A stretch of 64,000 bases of DNA from Mucilaginibacter ginsenosidivorax. GTDB lineage: Bacteria; Bacteroidota; Bacteroidia; Sphingobacteriales; Sphingobacteriaceae. How positions within the stretch are numbered: the stretch's first letter is position 1; each line of letters opens with the position of its first letter. The DNA is taken from positions 2,046,001-2,110,000 of the forward strand of contig NZ_CP042437.1 in assembly GCF_007971525.1 (NCBI RefSeq), in the 5' to 3' direction. Shown here piece after piece: positions 53,820 through 62,172 of this stretch. The notes below the pieces were generated by a model. That model was not told where the DNA came from, made no database searches, and saw only the letters and a list, made by a program, of their open reading frames with translations. The translations under genes were made by a program, and so were the position numbers.

Positions 53820-55706
53820 ATGTTTGGGCGTTTAAGGATTTTTCTTTTTATTGTATTTACAACAATTATATGTTCATGCAAACATGTAAAGCAAATTCCA
53901 ATTGCCGATTTTTTTAAGACTCCTGAGAAAACAGTTTTCAAAATATCTCCCGATGGCAAGTACATAGCATACCTGAAGCCATACAAGGATAAACAAAACC
54001 TGTTCATACAATCGCTGGCCGATGGTACCGAACATATGGAAACATCCTTTGATGATTACCCAGTAAACGGATGGTATTTTTGGACTTATAACAATCAACT
54101 GGTTTTTAACCAGGATATTGTGGCAAACGATGGATTTAAAATGTACGCGCTTGATATATCTACGCACCAGATACGTACGATCTTGTCGCTCGAAAAAGTG
54201 AGGGTGAACCTGGTTAACCGCAACAAGCAACAGCCAGACATTATCACCATCAGGATGAACAAGCGCGATCCTGCTAATTTTGATATCTACCGCCTGAATA
54301 TTAAAACGGGCGAACTTTCGCCCTACCTCATCAACCCCGGTAATATAACGGAATGGTTTCCGGATGCCGATGGCAAAATCCGGCTGGTAAAATCGTCAGA
54401 TGGGGTAGATGAAACCATTTTATACCGGCCTGATGATAACTCGCCCTTTAAACCCATTATCCAGAATAATTTTAAAAATTCGGTAAGGCCTATTGCTTTT
54501 GCCGGCTCAAAAAATAACTTTTACGCCTTATCAAATGTAAACCGCGATAAAATGGCGCTGGTTGAAATTAATGCGGAAGATGGAAAAGAACAGCGTACCA
54601 TTTTCAGTAACAGCAATGCCGATTTAATGTATGTTGAGTATTATAAAAATAAACATCGCCTTGAATTTGCCAGCTGGGATGAGGCCAAACCACGAAAGTA
54701 TTTTTTATCGCCCGATATACAACGTTTGTATAAAAAATTGGGCGACTTGCTTAAAGGCAACGAAGTAAGGGTGGTTGACCGCGACAGTTCTGAAAATAAG
54801 TTCATATTATATACCTATACCGATCGCAGCCCTGGCACTTACTACCTGTATGAAGCCCGCACTTGTAAGCTAACTAAACTGGGCGATACTAATCCATCTT
54901 TAATTCCTTCGGAGTTGTGTTCTATGCAGCCCATTGCCTACAAAGCCAGTGATGGCCTAACCATCAATGGCTATTTGACCATGCCACTGGGCAATAAAAA
55001 AACTAATTTACCTGTAGTAGTAATGCCACACGATGGGCCCTGGGCCCGCGATACCTGGGGGTACGACGAGCAGGTGCAATTTTTGGCCAACAGGGGTTAC
55101 GCGGTTTTCCAGATGAATTACCGCGGATCAACCGGGTATGGCAAAGCTTTCAGGAGCGCGGGATACAAGCAGGTAGGTGGCAAAATTCAGGATGATATAA
55201 CCGATGGTGTACATTGGCTGATAGATAAAAAAATAGCTAACCCCAAAAAGATTGCCATTTTTGGCGGCCGCTTTGGCGGTTTTTCGGCATTGTATGGTGT
55301 GTCTTTCCACCCAGAGTTATATAATTGCGCTGTTGTACAATACGGGCTCATTAACTTTTTTACCTATATTAAGGATGCCCCGCCGTTTTTTAAACCTTAT
55401 TTAAAAATGACTTATGAAATGGTTGGCAACCCCGAAACTGATGCTGATAGGCTAAGGGCTATATCGCCGGTGTTTCATACTGATAAAATAAAGGTGCCTT
55501 TGATTATTTTCCAGGGCGCTAAAGATCAGCGCGCCAATATTAGCGAACTGAACCATTTTGTTTACGAATTACGGAAGCATGATGTGGATGTAAAATATTT
55601 TTTGAAACCCAATGAACGCGCTTTTTTCAGGAGTGAGCGTAACCGGTTTGAAATGTATACCGAGATAGAAAAATTCCTGGATTACAACATGGGGGTTAAA
55701 CCATAG
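53820..55706 (+). CDS. S9 prolyl-oligopeptidase homologue lacking catalytic Ser and His (pseudoenzyme)
   Basis: 628 residues. The N-terminus is lipoprotein-like (FLFIVFTTIICSCKH). A beta-propeller (about 35-370, with KISPDGKYIAYLKPY) is followed by an alpha/beta-hydrolase domain (about 375-628, with VVMPHDGPWARDTWGYD and MNYRGSTGYGKAF). The nucleophile elbow, normally G-x-S-x-G-G, reads FGGRFGGFSALYG: Arg484 (CGC) replaces Ser. Asp569 is kept in FQGAKDQRA. The His of the usual DEGHGF motif is Ala601 in NERAFFR. The protein therefore cannot act as a serine peptidase. It is 5 bases upstream of a histidine kinase gene, in one operon with it and a response regulator. Confidence 0.9.
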   Translation: MFGRLRIFLFIVFTTIICSCKHVKQIPIADFFKTPEKTVFKISPDGKYIAYLKPYKDKQNLFIQSLADGTEHMETSFDDYPVNGWYFWTYNNQLVFNQDIVANDGFKMYALDISTHQIRTILSLEKVRVNLVNRNKQQPDIITIRMNKRDPANFDIYRLNIKTGELSPYLINPGNITEWFPDADGKIRLVKSSDGVDETILYRPDDNSPFKPIIQNNFKNSVRPIAFAGSKNNFYALSNVNRDKMALVEINAEDGKEQRTIFSNSNADLMYVEYYKNKHRLEFASWDEAKPRKYFLSPDIQRLYKKLGDLLKGNEVRVVDRDSSENKFILYTYTDRSPGTYYLYEARTCKLTKLGDTNPSLIPSELCSMQPIAYKASDGLTINGYLTMPLGNKKTNLPVVVMPHDGPWARDTWGYDEQVQFLANRGYAVFQMNYRGSTGYGKAFRSAGYKQVGGKIQDDITDGVHWLIDKKIANPKKIAIFGGRFGGFSALYGVSFHPELYNCAVVQYGLINFFTYIKDAPPFFKPYLKMTYEMVGNPETDADRLRAISPVFHTDKIKVPLIIFQGAKDQRANISELNHFVYELRKHDVDVKYFLKPNERAFFRSERNRFEMYTEIEKFLDYNMGVKP

Positions 55707-55711
55707 CGGTT

Positions 55712-57355
55712 ATGCCGGCACAAAAAACTGCTTACCGGAAAAACTTTTTGCTGATCATCATATTCCTGGTGCTCATATCCATAACATTTGTAGTAGCGCT
55801 TTTTATATCGTACAGCCTTACATCTAAATATGTCGAAAATGAGTTCTCGTCAAAAAAGGTAGATGTATTGGAACAAACGTTAAAGCCATACTACGATTTT
55901 TTCCAGAATAAGATCCCCGAGATACAATTTTACGGTGGCTTTTTAGATTCGGCTTCGGCCCGTAAATATGCGTCAACGGTTTTTAAAGAATACCGGTTTG
56001 TAAAAAAGATTGTTTTTTATGATGTGCAGATAGGTACCCGGGAGCCAGTGGTGCTACGGGCAAATAACCTTGATATTTCGGTAAAAGCTATTTACCTGTA
56101 CGGCCAGGGCAAAAATAAAATATGGGGTGCAAGACAACGGCATATAGGCGATGAACCGGATTTTACAGCCATGGCGTCCAAATTGCGTAACTATATTGCA
56201 TTTTCGGATACCACACGGTTGCCCAGCCAGGACGAGATGTATAAAACCTTCTGGGATGTAAAACCTAATAAAATTACCTACACCAATACTTTACGTCCCC
56301 TTGATGTTAAAAACTACCGCGAGCTGCTGCGGGGCAAAACAGTATCTGAACCGTATAAACAAAACATGATGACTTTTTACCTTGAGCCACTTTTGCTAAA
56401 GGTGAAAAATACCCATCATGAGCTTTACCAAAATGTATCTATCCAGCCGGTAGTTTATGACCCTATTGATAGCGAGGGCAACAAACTGGTAACCGAGGTT
56501 TCATTTCCTGGTGCTTTTTCTGATTACAAGTTGTTCTTCAGCTCGGAGCAGGGATACCTTACTGCCGAAACCAACCGGCGCTTTATGCCTATCGGGGCTG
56601 CAGTGTTAGTGATAACGCTTTTTTTGGTTGCTATAGGGTGGTTAATTTACCGCAACCTGAATGTGAATATCAAGCTGTTTAAACTACAGTACGATTTTAT
56701 AAACAACTTTACCCATGAGTTTAAAACCCCGGTAAGCGTAATAAAAATTGCCGGGTCGAATTTAAAAGGCGATGGCGAGCTTACCGAACGGCAGCGCAAA
56801 CATTACGGAAAAATTTTGGACGAAGAAGCAGATAAACTAAACGATTTGATGAACAAGTTGTTATCATTCACCCAGCTGGAAAATAAATCAATCAATATTA
56901 AAAAAGAGGAAATTGTAGTGAATGATTTTGTAGAGCGTTATATTGATACTTTTAAAATTAAATACCCAGACTTTAAATTGAATTATACCAGTAACGGTGT
57001 GCACACTTTTTATACCGACCCGGTGCTTTTGGGTAGTATATTTCAAAACCTGGTTGAGAACGCTTACAAGTATTCGCACCCCAAAAAAAAGGAACTTAAC
57101 ATCAATATCGTACAAAAAAAGGGAAATATTGTGTTCTCTTTTATAGATAAGGGGATAGGTATTCCCCGGCATGAACAGCACAATGTATTTAAGAAATTTT
57201 ACAGGATAGAGAACCAATATAACCAAAACGGGAGCGTAGGTTTGGGTTTGGCATTTTGTAAAGAACTGGTTAATTTTATGGACGGCGAGATAACGGTGAA
57301 CAGTAAGGTTAATGAAGGTTCGGAATTTATAGTTACGCTTCCAAACGAAAATTAA
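55712..57355 (+). CDS. Sensor histidine kinase, RprX-like
   Basis: 547 residues. Membrane helices at about 11-33 and 290-312 enclose a periplasmic sensor domain of about 255 residues. The HisKA box is FTHEFKTPVSVIKIAGSN (about 336-353). The ATPase domain follows with NLVENAYKYS (N-box), DKGIGIP and SVGLGLAFCKELV. No HAMP domain is evident. It is followed after 3 bases by the response regulator and preceded by the S9-like pseudoenzyme, which may act as its periplasmic partner. Confidence 0.93.
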   Translation: MPAQKTAYRKNFLLIIIFLVLISITFVVALFISYSLTSKYVENEFSSKKVDVLEQTLKPYYDFFQNKIPEIQFYGGFLDSASARKYASTVFKEYRFVKKIVFYDVQIGTREPVVLRANNLDISVKAIYLYGQGKNKIWGARQRHIGDEPDFTAMASKLRNYIAFSDTTRLPSQDEMYKTFWDVKPNKITYTNTLRPLDVKNYRELLRGKTVSEPYKQNMMTFYLEPLLLKVKNTHHELYQNVSIQPVVYDPIDSEGNKLVTEVSFPGAFSDYKLFFSSEQGYLTAETNRRFMPIGAAVLVITLFLVAIGWLIYRNLNVNIKLFKLQYDFINNFTHEFKTPVSVIKIAGSNLKGDGELTERQRKHYGKILDEEADKLNDLMNKLLSFTQLENKSINIKKEEIVVNDFVERYIDTFKIKYPDFKLNYTSNGVHTFYTDPVLLGSIFQNLVENAYKYSHPKKKELNINIVQKKGNIVFSFIDKGIGIPRHEQHNVFKKFYRIENQYNQNGSVGLGLAFCKELVNFMDGEITVNSKVNEGSEFIVTLPNEN

Positions 57356-57358
57356 AGT

Positions 57359-58051
57359 ATGAACAAAGAAATCAAAATTGCGCTGGTTGAAGATGACGAA
57401 AACCTGCGTTTCCTGGTTGCCGAACGTTTGCAAACCGAAGGTTACAAAGTGCTGGAAGCCGACAATGGCGAAGATGCGGAAACAATGATACTGGCCGAAA
57501 ATCCTGATATTGTATTGCTCGACTGGATGCTGCCCGGCAAAACAGGGTCGGAGGTTTGCGGCAACATCAGGGAAAGCGGGTATGATAAATTGGTGATTAT
57601 GATGACCGCCAAAGCCCAGGATGTTGATAAGATTGAAGCTTACAACTTTGGCGTATCAGACTATATCACTAAGCCATTTAACATGGACGTGCTTGTAGCT
57701 ATGATTGACAGCAAAATTAAATTCAGCCTGAACAGTGAGAAGGCAGAATCGTACAAGTTTGCCAATATGGAGCACCTGCCTAATACCCACTTACTCATTC
57801 GTGATGGCCGTAAAATTGAACTTACCATATTAGAGAACCGGATACTACTATATTTCCTTAAAAATAAAAACAAGGTTATTAACCGCGAAGAGCTGATGAT
57901 GGAAGTATGGGGCTACAACGCCGATGTAAATACCCGTACCCTGGATATGCACATTGTGCGCCTGCGCAAAAAGATAGAAACAAATGCCGATTCGCCGCAA
58001 TATCTACAAACTGTGCGGGGGATAGGTTATAAGTTTGTGTACAATCAGTAA
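57359..58051 (+). CDS. OmpR-family response regulator, RprY-like
   Basis: 230 residues. The receiver has an acidic pocket (ALVEDDENLR), phospho-acceptor Asp in VLLDWMLPG (about 57) and Lys in ITKPFN (about 106). The C-terminal winged helix (about 135-230) contains LTILENRILLYFLKNKNKVI and the usual ending RTLDMHIVRLRKKIE then TVRGIGYKF. It is the cognate partner of the kinase 3 bases upstream. Targets are unknown. Confidence 0.95.
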   Translation: MNKEIKIALVEDDENLRFLVAERLQTEGYKVLEADNGEDAETMILAENPDIVLLDWMLPGKTGSEVCGNIRESGYDKLVIMMTAKAQDVDKIEAYNFGVSDYITKPFNMDVLVAMIDSKIKFSLNSEKAESYKFANMEHLPNTHLLIRDGRKIELTILENRILLYFLKNKNKVINREELMMEVWGYNADVNTRTLDMHIVRLRKKIETNADSPQYLQTVRGIGYKFVYNQ

Positions 58052-58094
58052 CGATTTCGAAATTGAGATGTTCGATTTCGGATTTGGAATTGAA
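58052..58094. repeat. Single-arm copy of the GATTTCGGATTTCG word family
   Basis: This segment carries GATGTTCGATTTCGGATTT, the same string found in the right arm of the element at 6822-6936 (reverse complement). No second arm is present. Confidence 0.65.
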
Positions 58095-58106
58095 TAGACG
58101 TATGAT

Positions 58107-58135
58107 AACGTCATTGCTTTTACAGGTAATGACGT
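58107..58135. terminator. Hairpin between convergent response regulator and methyltransferase genes
   Basis: ACGTCATT and AATGACGT pair around GCTTTTACAGGT. It lacks a T-run, so it is only a possible terminator. It is related to the CGTCATTG palindromes at 17363 and 47813. Confidence 0.4.
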
Positions 58136-58137
58136 GC

Positions 58138-58755
58138 CTATTTCCTGTAAACCCTGGCCACAATAAAATCGCCAAAAAAAGTTCGTTCGCTTTTTGGAGA
58201 ATAGTTGTTGCGATTAAAGCAAGCCTCAATTTCCGGTAGCTTATTAGCTTCTATACCGTCAATAAGCCTGAAAAATAAAAACATGCTTTTTAAAAGGAAG
58301 GCCTGCCAGCATTTACCTTTTAATTGAAAATCGCAATTGAGCCAAAGTCCATTGGGTTTTAGTAACGTATGTATTTTATTAAATACCCTGTTTAATGTTC
58401 CTTCCGTAAAATTATCGAATAAAAAAGGAGTTATCACTACATCGAAGCCGGCGGGGAGGTTGACGCCCTCAATAACATCATTTATAAAAACAATCTCATT
58501 GCCGCCGGTATTCCTCTTTTTGGATAGCTGCATCATCCGTTTTGCTGCTTCTACATAGGTTATCTTTAACCCTGTTGGATGCAACTTTGTAATTTCGTCA
58601 AGTATCCAGCCTGTGCCTCCGCCAACTATGAGTATATTATTGTTGGGGCGAATGTGATCAATTAAATAAAGCTGCGTATTGATTATGGCTTTACCATAAA
58701 CTAAACGCGAAAGGAAATCGTAAAATCCGGCCGAATTATTAAAGCTGGCAGCCAT
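58138..58755 (-). CDS. Class I SAM-dependent methyltransferase
   Basis: 205 residues. Motif I is NILIVGGGTGWILDEITKL (about 35-53), motif II YVEAAKRMMQLSKKR, motif III around PAGFDVVITPFLFDNF, and motif IV in KPNGLWLNCDF. Small methyltransferase of unknown substrate. It starts 1 base from the end of the UbiA-like gene, which makes a lipid-quinone or lipid-modifying role plausible but unproven. Confidence 0.88.
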   Translation of the reverse strand: MAASFNNSAGFYDFLSRLVYGKAIINTQLYLIDHIRPNNNILIVGGGTGWILDEITKLHPTGLKITYVEAAKRMMQLSKKRNTGGNEIVFINDVIEGVNLPAGFDVVITPFLFDNFTEGTLNRVFNKIHTLLKPNGLWLNCDFQLKGKCWQAFLLKSMFLFFRLIDGIEANKLPEIEACFNRNNYSPKSERTFFGDFIVARVYRK

Positions 58756-58756
58756 A

Positions 58757-59668
58757 TCAATGGCTTTTGAAGATTAGGTTGACGGCTAACAGCACTACGT
58801 ACTGAAGGACGAGCACACCATCCATAAAAAAGAAATAATAATACTCGTCTTTTTTCCAGGCCGATTTAAAGATAAGCCAGCCGGTTAAAAATACAGTCAA
58901 TGTTAACGCAAAAAAATCGGGGCTAAATCCATTGTTCCTGAAAATAAACAGGAGAACCACGTAGCCGGCTAATAATACCTGGCAAAACAGGTATGCATTT
59001 TTTTCGCCCCAAACTACGGGGATGGTTTTCAGGCCCATTTTGCGGTCGTCAAAAAGGTCTCGGATATCAAAAGGTATAGTGAGTGCGCCTATGAATAAAA
59101 ATCGTTTGGCTATTAGTATAGTAGTATCGCGCATGGATACACTGGCGGCATGGAAATGCATTGCCTCGAGTATAGGGAATAGCACGCAACTCATTGTCCA
59201 TACCAGGGTAATAAGAAATGGTTTTAGGCCGGGTATATTACGCAGCCCGAATTTTTGCTCGCCTACAGCAAACAGGGGGAGGCCATATGCAAATGATAAA
59301 ATACCCAGAAAAACCAGGAGGATTTTTGATTCAATGGTAATCAAAAAAAATAATGGAACCAGCGATAATAACGAAACTATGGTAAACGTAACCATAAGCC
59401 GGTAATGAGCAAAAAACCAGCGTACACGTTTATAAGGCGATGTTTCGGGTTTTTGAGGTTTGGTTATAATAATACAGAAGTTATATATTCCTAATGTAGA
59501 AGTAAACAGCAAACCCAATACCGGCAACACCGGTTTTGACCCTATTAAGTGGAATGTTACCAAGGCTTGTGCTACCGCACAAAGCGACATGAAGATATTA
59601 CTGAACAGCAGAAAATCAAAAACAGACTGAAGCGTTCTTTTCATTGGTAATGAATGTGCCTGGGGCAT
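58757..59668 (-). CDS. UbiA-like membrane prenyltransferase homologue
   Basis: 303 residues (ATG at 59668, three bases after the upstream stop; Met at 59644 is an alternative) with about eight membrane helices. The second Asp-rich motif of UbiA enzymes is present (FDIRDLFDDRKMGLKTIPVV, about 198-217). The first motif, normally NDxxD, is replaced by GIYNFCIIITKPQKPETSP. So it is either a divergent enzyme with an altered prenyl-diphosphate site or a non-catalytic relative. Second gene of a three-gene minus-strand operon. Confidence 0.7.
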   Translation of the reverse strand: MPQAHSLPMKRTLQSVFDFLLFSNIFMSLCAVAQALVTFHLIGSKPVLPVLGLLFTSTLGIYNFCIIITKPQKPETSPYKRVRWFFAHYRLMVTFTIVSLLSLVPLFFLITIESKILLVFLGILSFAYGLPLFAVGEQKFGLRNIPGLKPFLITLVWTMSCVLFPILEAMHFHAASVSMRDTTILIAKRFLFIGALTIPFDIRDLFDDRKMGLKTIPVVWGEKNAYLFCQVLLAGYVVLLFIFRNNGFSPDFFALTLTVFLTGWLIFKSAWKKDEYYYFFFMDGVLVLQYVVLLAVNLIFKSH

Positions 59669-59671
59669 ATG

Positions 59672-60952
59672 TTATGTAAGCTTACCCGAAGGAGCATGCC
59701 CGGCTTTTAATGTAAATATCGTAATCTCTGGTAATATTCCAACCCTGCCGTACAAACCAACAAAGCCATAACCTACATTTACATATAATTGTTGGCTGCC
59801 TTGCTGGTAGTGGCCCGCCCATTCGTTATAAACGTATTTTATTGGGCTCCACTGAAAGTCGTTTGTACGTACACCAAATTGCATACCATGCGTATGGCCC
59901 GAGAACATGACATCAATTTGCGGGTAATCTTTTAAAACCTGTGCCCGCCAGTGCGAAGGATCATGTGATAGCAGAAGTTTTACTGGCAGATCATCGGTGT
60001 TTTTGGTAGCCAGCTCCATGCGGCCATATTTAGGGAAGCGGCTGTGCAGGCTCCAGTTTTCGATGCCGAGGATGCCGATTTCTTCACCATTTATTTTAAG
60101 GCGGCGATTCTCGTTGCGCAATAAATCCCAGCCCATGTTTTTGTGGGTAAGTATCAGATCCTGGTGATCCTTTATTTTATCTGCTGCATTTGGCCAGTCG
60201 CCATAATCCCCGTAATCGTGATTACCGAAAGATGAGTATACGCCAAGTGGCGCCTTCACTTTGCTGAAAATATCCTGGTAATCCCTCATTTCGTTGGCCT
60301 GGCCATTAACCAGGTCGCCGGTAAAAAATATAAAATCAGGCTTCTCTTTCAAAAGCATTTCTACCCCGCCCAGTACCGCTTTTTTATTGTAAAAACTTCC
60401 GGAATGAATATCAGAAATTTGACCCAGTTTAATGCCGTCAAATGCCTTTGGCAAATTGGGCAGGTATAGGGTTTGATAGCGTACATGATAATCATATAAG
60501 CCCTTGGCCATATTTATTTTTATAGCAGCCAACGGAATAGCCCCGGCAAGCAACCCCGCCTTTAGTAAAAACTCTGACCGTGGAATGTTTTCCGGAGGAA
60601 CGAGCGCATTATAGTCGGATGTTTGATTTTTAAACCTGTTTTTACGCCATGCCAGCAAACGTTTGATATCATCAATAATCAGGAACGGTAAAAATGTGAG
60701 TTTGCCAATAAATAGCAGCGAAAATATGAGCAGGCCCGCTGCACGAACGCCAAGGCCTGCAAAATGTACATAAACACCGGTAAGTAAGCCGAAAATAACA
60801 ATAAGGCAAGCTGCCCAGTATAAAAAGGTAAATACTTTTTTTCGTAAAAAATGCCATTTCTGGAAAGCTCCACGAATGCCGTTTAATACATAAAGGTCAA
60901 TTAGCAAAAGTGCCGAAATGATTAATATGATATTAAGTGCCTGTTCCGTCAT
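59672..60952 (-). CDS. Membrane-anchored metallophosphoesterase
   Basis: 426 residues. The N-terminal third has four membrane helices. The calcineurin-like phosphoesterase domain (about 165-426) shows all metal motifs: KLGQISDIHSGSF (DxH), FIFFTGDLVN (GDxxx), SSFGNHDYGD (GNHD), and FSGHTHGMQFG (GHxH) with the His of LLSHDPSHW before it. The YkuE/UshA-like group acts on nucleotides or lipid phosphates. First gene of the operon with the UbiA-like and methyltransferase genes. Confidence 0.9.
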   Translation of the reverse strand: MTEQALNIILIISALLLIDLYVLNGIRGAFQKWHFLRKKVFTFLYWAACLIVIFGLLTGVYVHFAGLGVRAAGLLIFSLLFIGKLTFLPFLIIDDIKRLLAWRKNRFKNQTSDYNALVPPENIPRSEFLLKAGLLAGAIPLAAIKINMAKGLYDYHVRYQTLYLPNLPKAFDGIKLGQISDIHSGSFYNKKAVLGGVEMLLKEKPDFIFFTGDLVNGQANEMRDYQDIFSKVKAPLGVYSSFGNHDYGDYGDWPNAADKIKDHQDLILTHKNMGWDLLRNENRRLKINGEEIGILGIENWSLHSRFPKYGRMELATKNTDDLPVKLLLSHDPSHWRAQVLKDYPQIDVMFSGHTHGMQFGVRTNDFQWSPIKYVYNEWAGHYQQGSQQLYVNVGYGFVGLYGRVGILPEITIFTLKAGHAPSGKLT

Positions 60953-60958
60953 CTATAG

Positions 60959-60966
60959 CAAAGGTA
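60959..60966 (-). promoter_or_regulatory. -7 element of the phosphoesterase operon, short leader
   Basis: TACCTTTG on the minus strand fully matches TAnnTTTG and ends six bases before the ATG at 60952. Confidence 0.45.
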
Positions 60967-61074
60967 TCAATATTAAAGTTTTTTTGTGATTGAATAAAAG
61001 CTAATCTGGTGTAGTTTGGCAAATCGGCAGGGCATTAAGCCTTCCAGGAGCAATTTGGGAATAATGTATTCTTT

Positions 61075-61082
61075 TATATTTG
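61075..61082 (+). promoter_or_regulatory. -7 element directly in front of the Rpn-type nuclease gene
   Basis: TATATTTG fully matches the consensus and is followed at once by ATGATG. TTTG lies 17 bases upstream (61054-61057). A leaderless transcript is likely. Confidence 0.5.
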
Positions 61083-62018
61083 ATGATGCACAAAAGTAAA
61101 CCACCTGTTACCGGGAAATATATAGATCCCCTGGTAGATTTTGCCTTTAAAAAGATATTTGGAAGTGAACCTAATAAGGATTTGCTCACTGCTTTTTTAA
61201 ACGAAGTTTTTAGAGGACGCAAACACATTGTTGATTTGGTTTATAATAAGAATGAGCATCCGGGAGATTTAAAAGATGAAGGTGCTGCTATATTCGATTT
61301 ACTTTGTACCGGTGCGGACGGCGAGCAATTTTTGATAGAGGTACAAAGAGGACGGCAAGGATATTTTAAGGAAAGAGCTTTATTTTACACCAGCCGCTTA
61401 ATAAGCAACCAGGCACCAAAAGGCAGACGGAGCGATTGGGCTTATAATTTGACGGAAGTATATCTGGTTGCTTTGTTGGAGGATTTCACATTAGAGATTG
61501 ATACTGAGCTTGGTTACTTACACGATATTTGCCTGTGTAACAGGGAGACCGGTAAAATATTTTACGATAAACTGGGTTATACATATATTGAATTGAGTAG
61601 ATTTGTAAAAACGGAGACCCAGTTGGAAACCGATTTAGACAAATGGCTGTATGTTTTAAAAAACATGAGTCAAATGGATAAGATTCCGGTTTATTTAAGG
61701 AAACCGATATTTGAAAAACTATTTAACATAGCGGAATATACTAACCTGAGCAAGGAGGAAAAAACGATGTACGATAGCAGCTTAAAATACAAATGGGACA
61801 ATAAAAATGTACTGGATTATGCTTTAAATGAAGGTAGAGAGGCTGGCAGACAGGAGGGTATTAAAGAGGGTAGGCAGGAAGGCATTAAAGAAGGCATGGA
61901 AAGGGGTAAATATGAAGAAGCCATTGCAATTGCCAGTGAAATGAAAAAGGAGGGCTTCCCGGCAGTTCAAATAGCAAAGTTCACTAAACTATCAATTGAA
62001 GAGATAGAAAAGCTTTAG
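61083..62018 (+). CDS. Rpn-type recombination-promoting nuclease (PD-(D/E)XK transposase-family protein)
   Basis: 311 residues from the ATG at 61083. N-terminus YIDPLVDFAFKKIFGSEPNK is the family signature. The nuclease core is around HPGDLKDEGAAIFDLLCTGA ... FLIEVQRGRQGYFKERALFY (Asp, then ExQ, about 70-105). The C-terminus has near-identical charged repeats (EGRQEGIKEGRQEGIKEG). Rpn proteins cut DNA and promote recA-independent recombination. They are often called transposases, but there are no inverted terminal repeats or target duplications here. Confidence 0.88.
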   Translation: MMHKSKPPVTGKYIDPLVDFAFKKIFGSEPNKDLLTAFLNEVFRGRKHIVDLVYNKNEHPGDLKDEGAAIFDLLCTGADGEQFLIEVQRGRQGYFKERALFYTSRLISNQAPKGRRSDWAYNLTEVYLVALLEDFTLEIDTELGYLHDICLCNRETGKIFYDKLGYTYIELSRFVKTETQLETDLDKWLYVLKNMSQMDKIPVYLRKPIFEKLFNIAEYTNLSKEEKTMYDSSLKYKWDNKNVLDYALNEGREAGRQEGIKEGRQEGIKEGMERGKYEEAIAIASEMKKEGFPAVQIAKFTKLSIEEIEKL

Positions 62019-62044
62019 TTTATATATTGGAAAACATGTAAATT

Positions 62045-62080
62045 AAAAAACCTGCAACTTGTAAAGTTTGCAGGTTTTTT
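62045..62080 (+). terminator. Rho-independent terminator after the Rpn gene
   Basis: AAAAAACCTGCAA and TTTGCAGGTTTTTT pair around CTTGTAAAG. Confidence 0.85.
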
Positions 62081-62172
62081 ATTGGATTTAAAGGGCTGAT
62101 AATTTAATCCTTCCCCAGCATCCAAATAATGCTATATCTAAAGTTGTAGAACGCTAAATTTTTTTCAATTAT

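Noticed and set aside
61083-62018. Rpn-type gene taken as an insertion sequence
   Set aside because: No terminal inverted repeats or target duplication flank it. It has its own promoter and terminator and looks like a resident nuclease gene.
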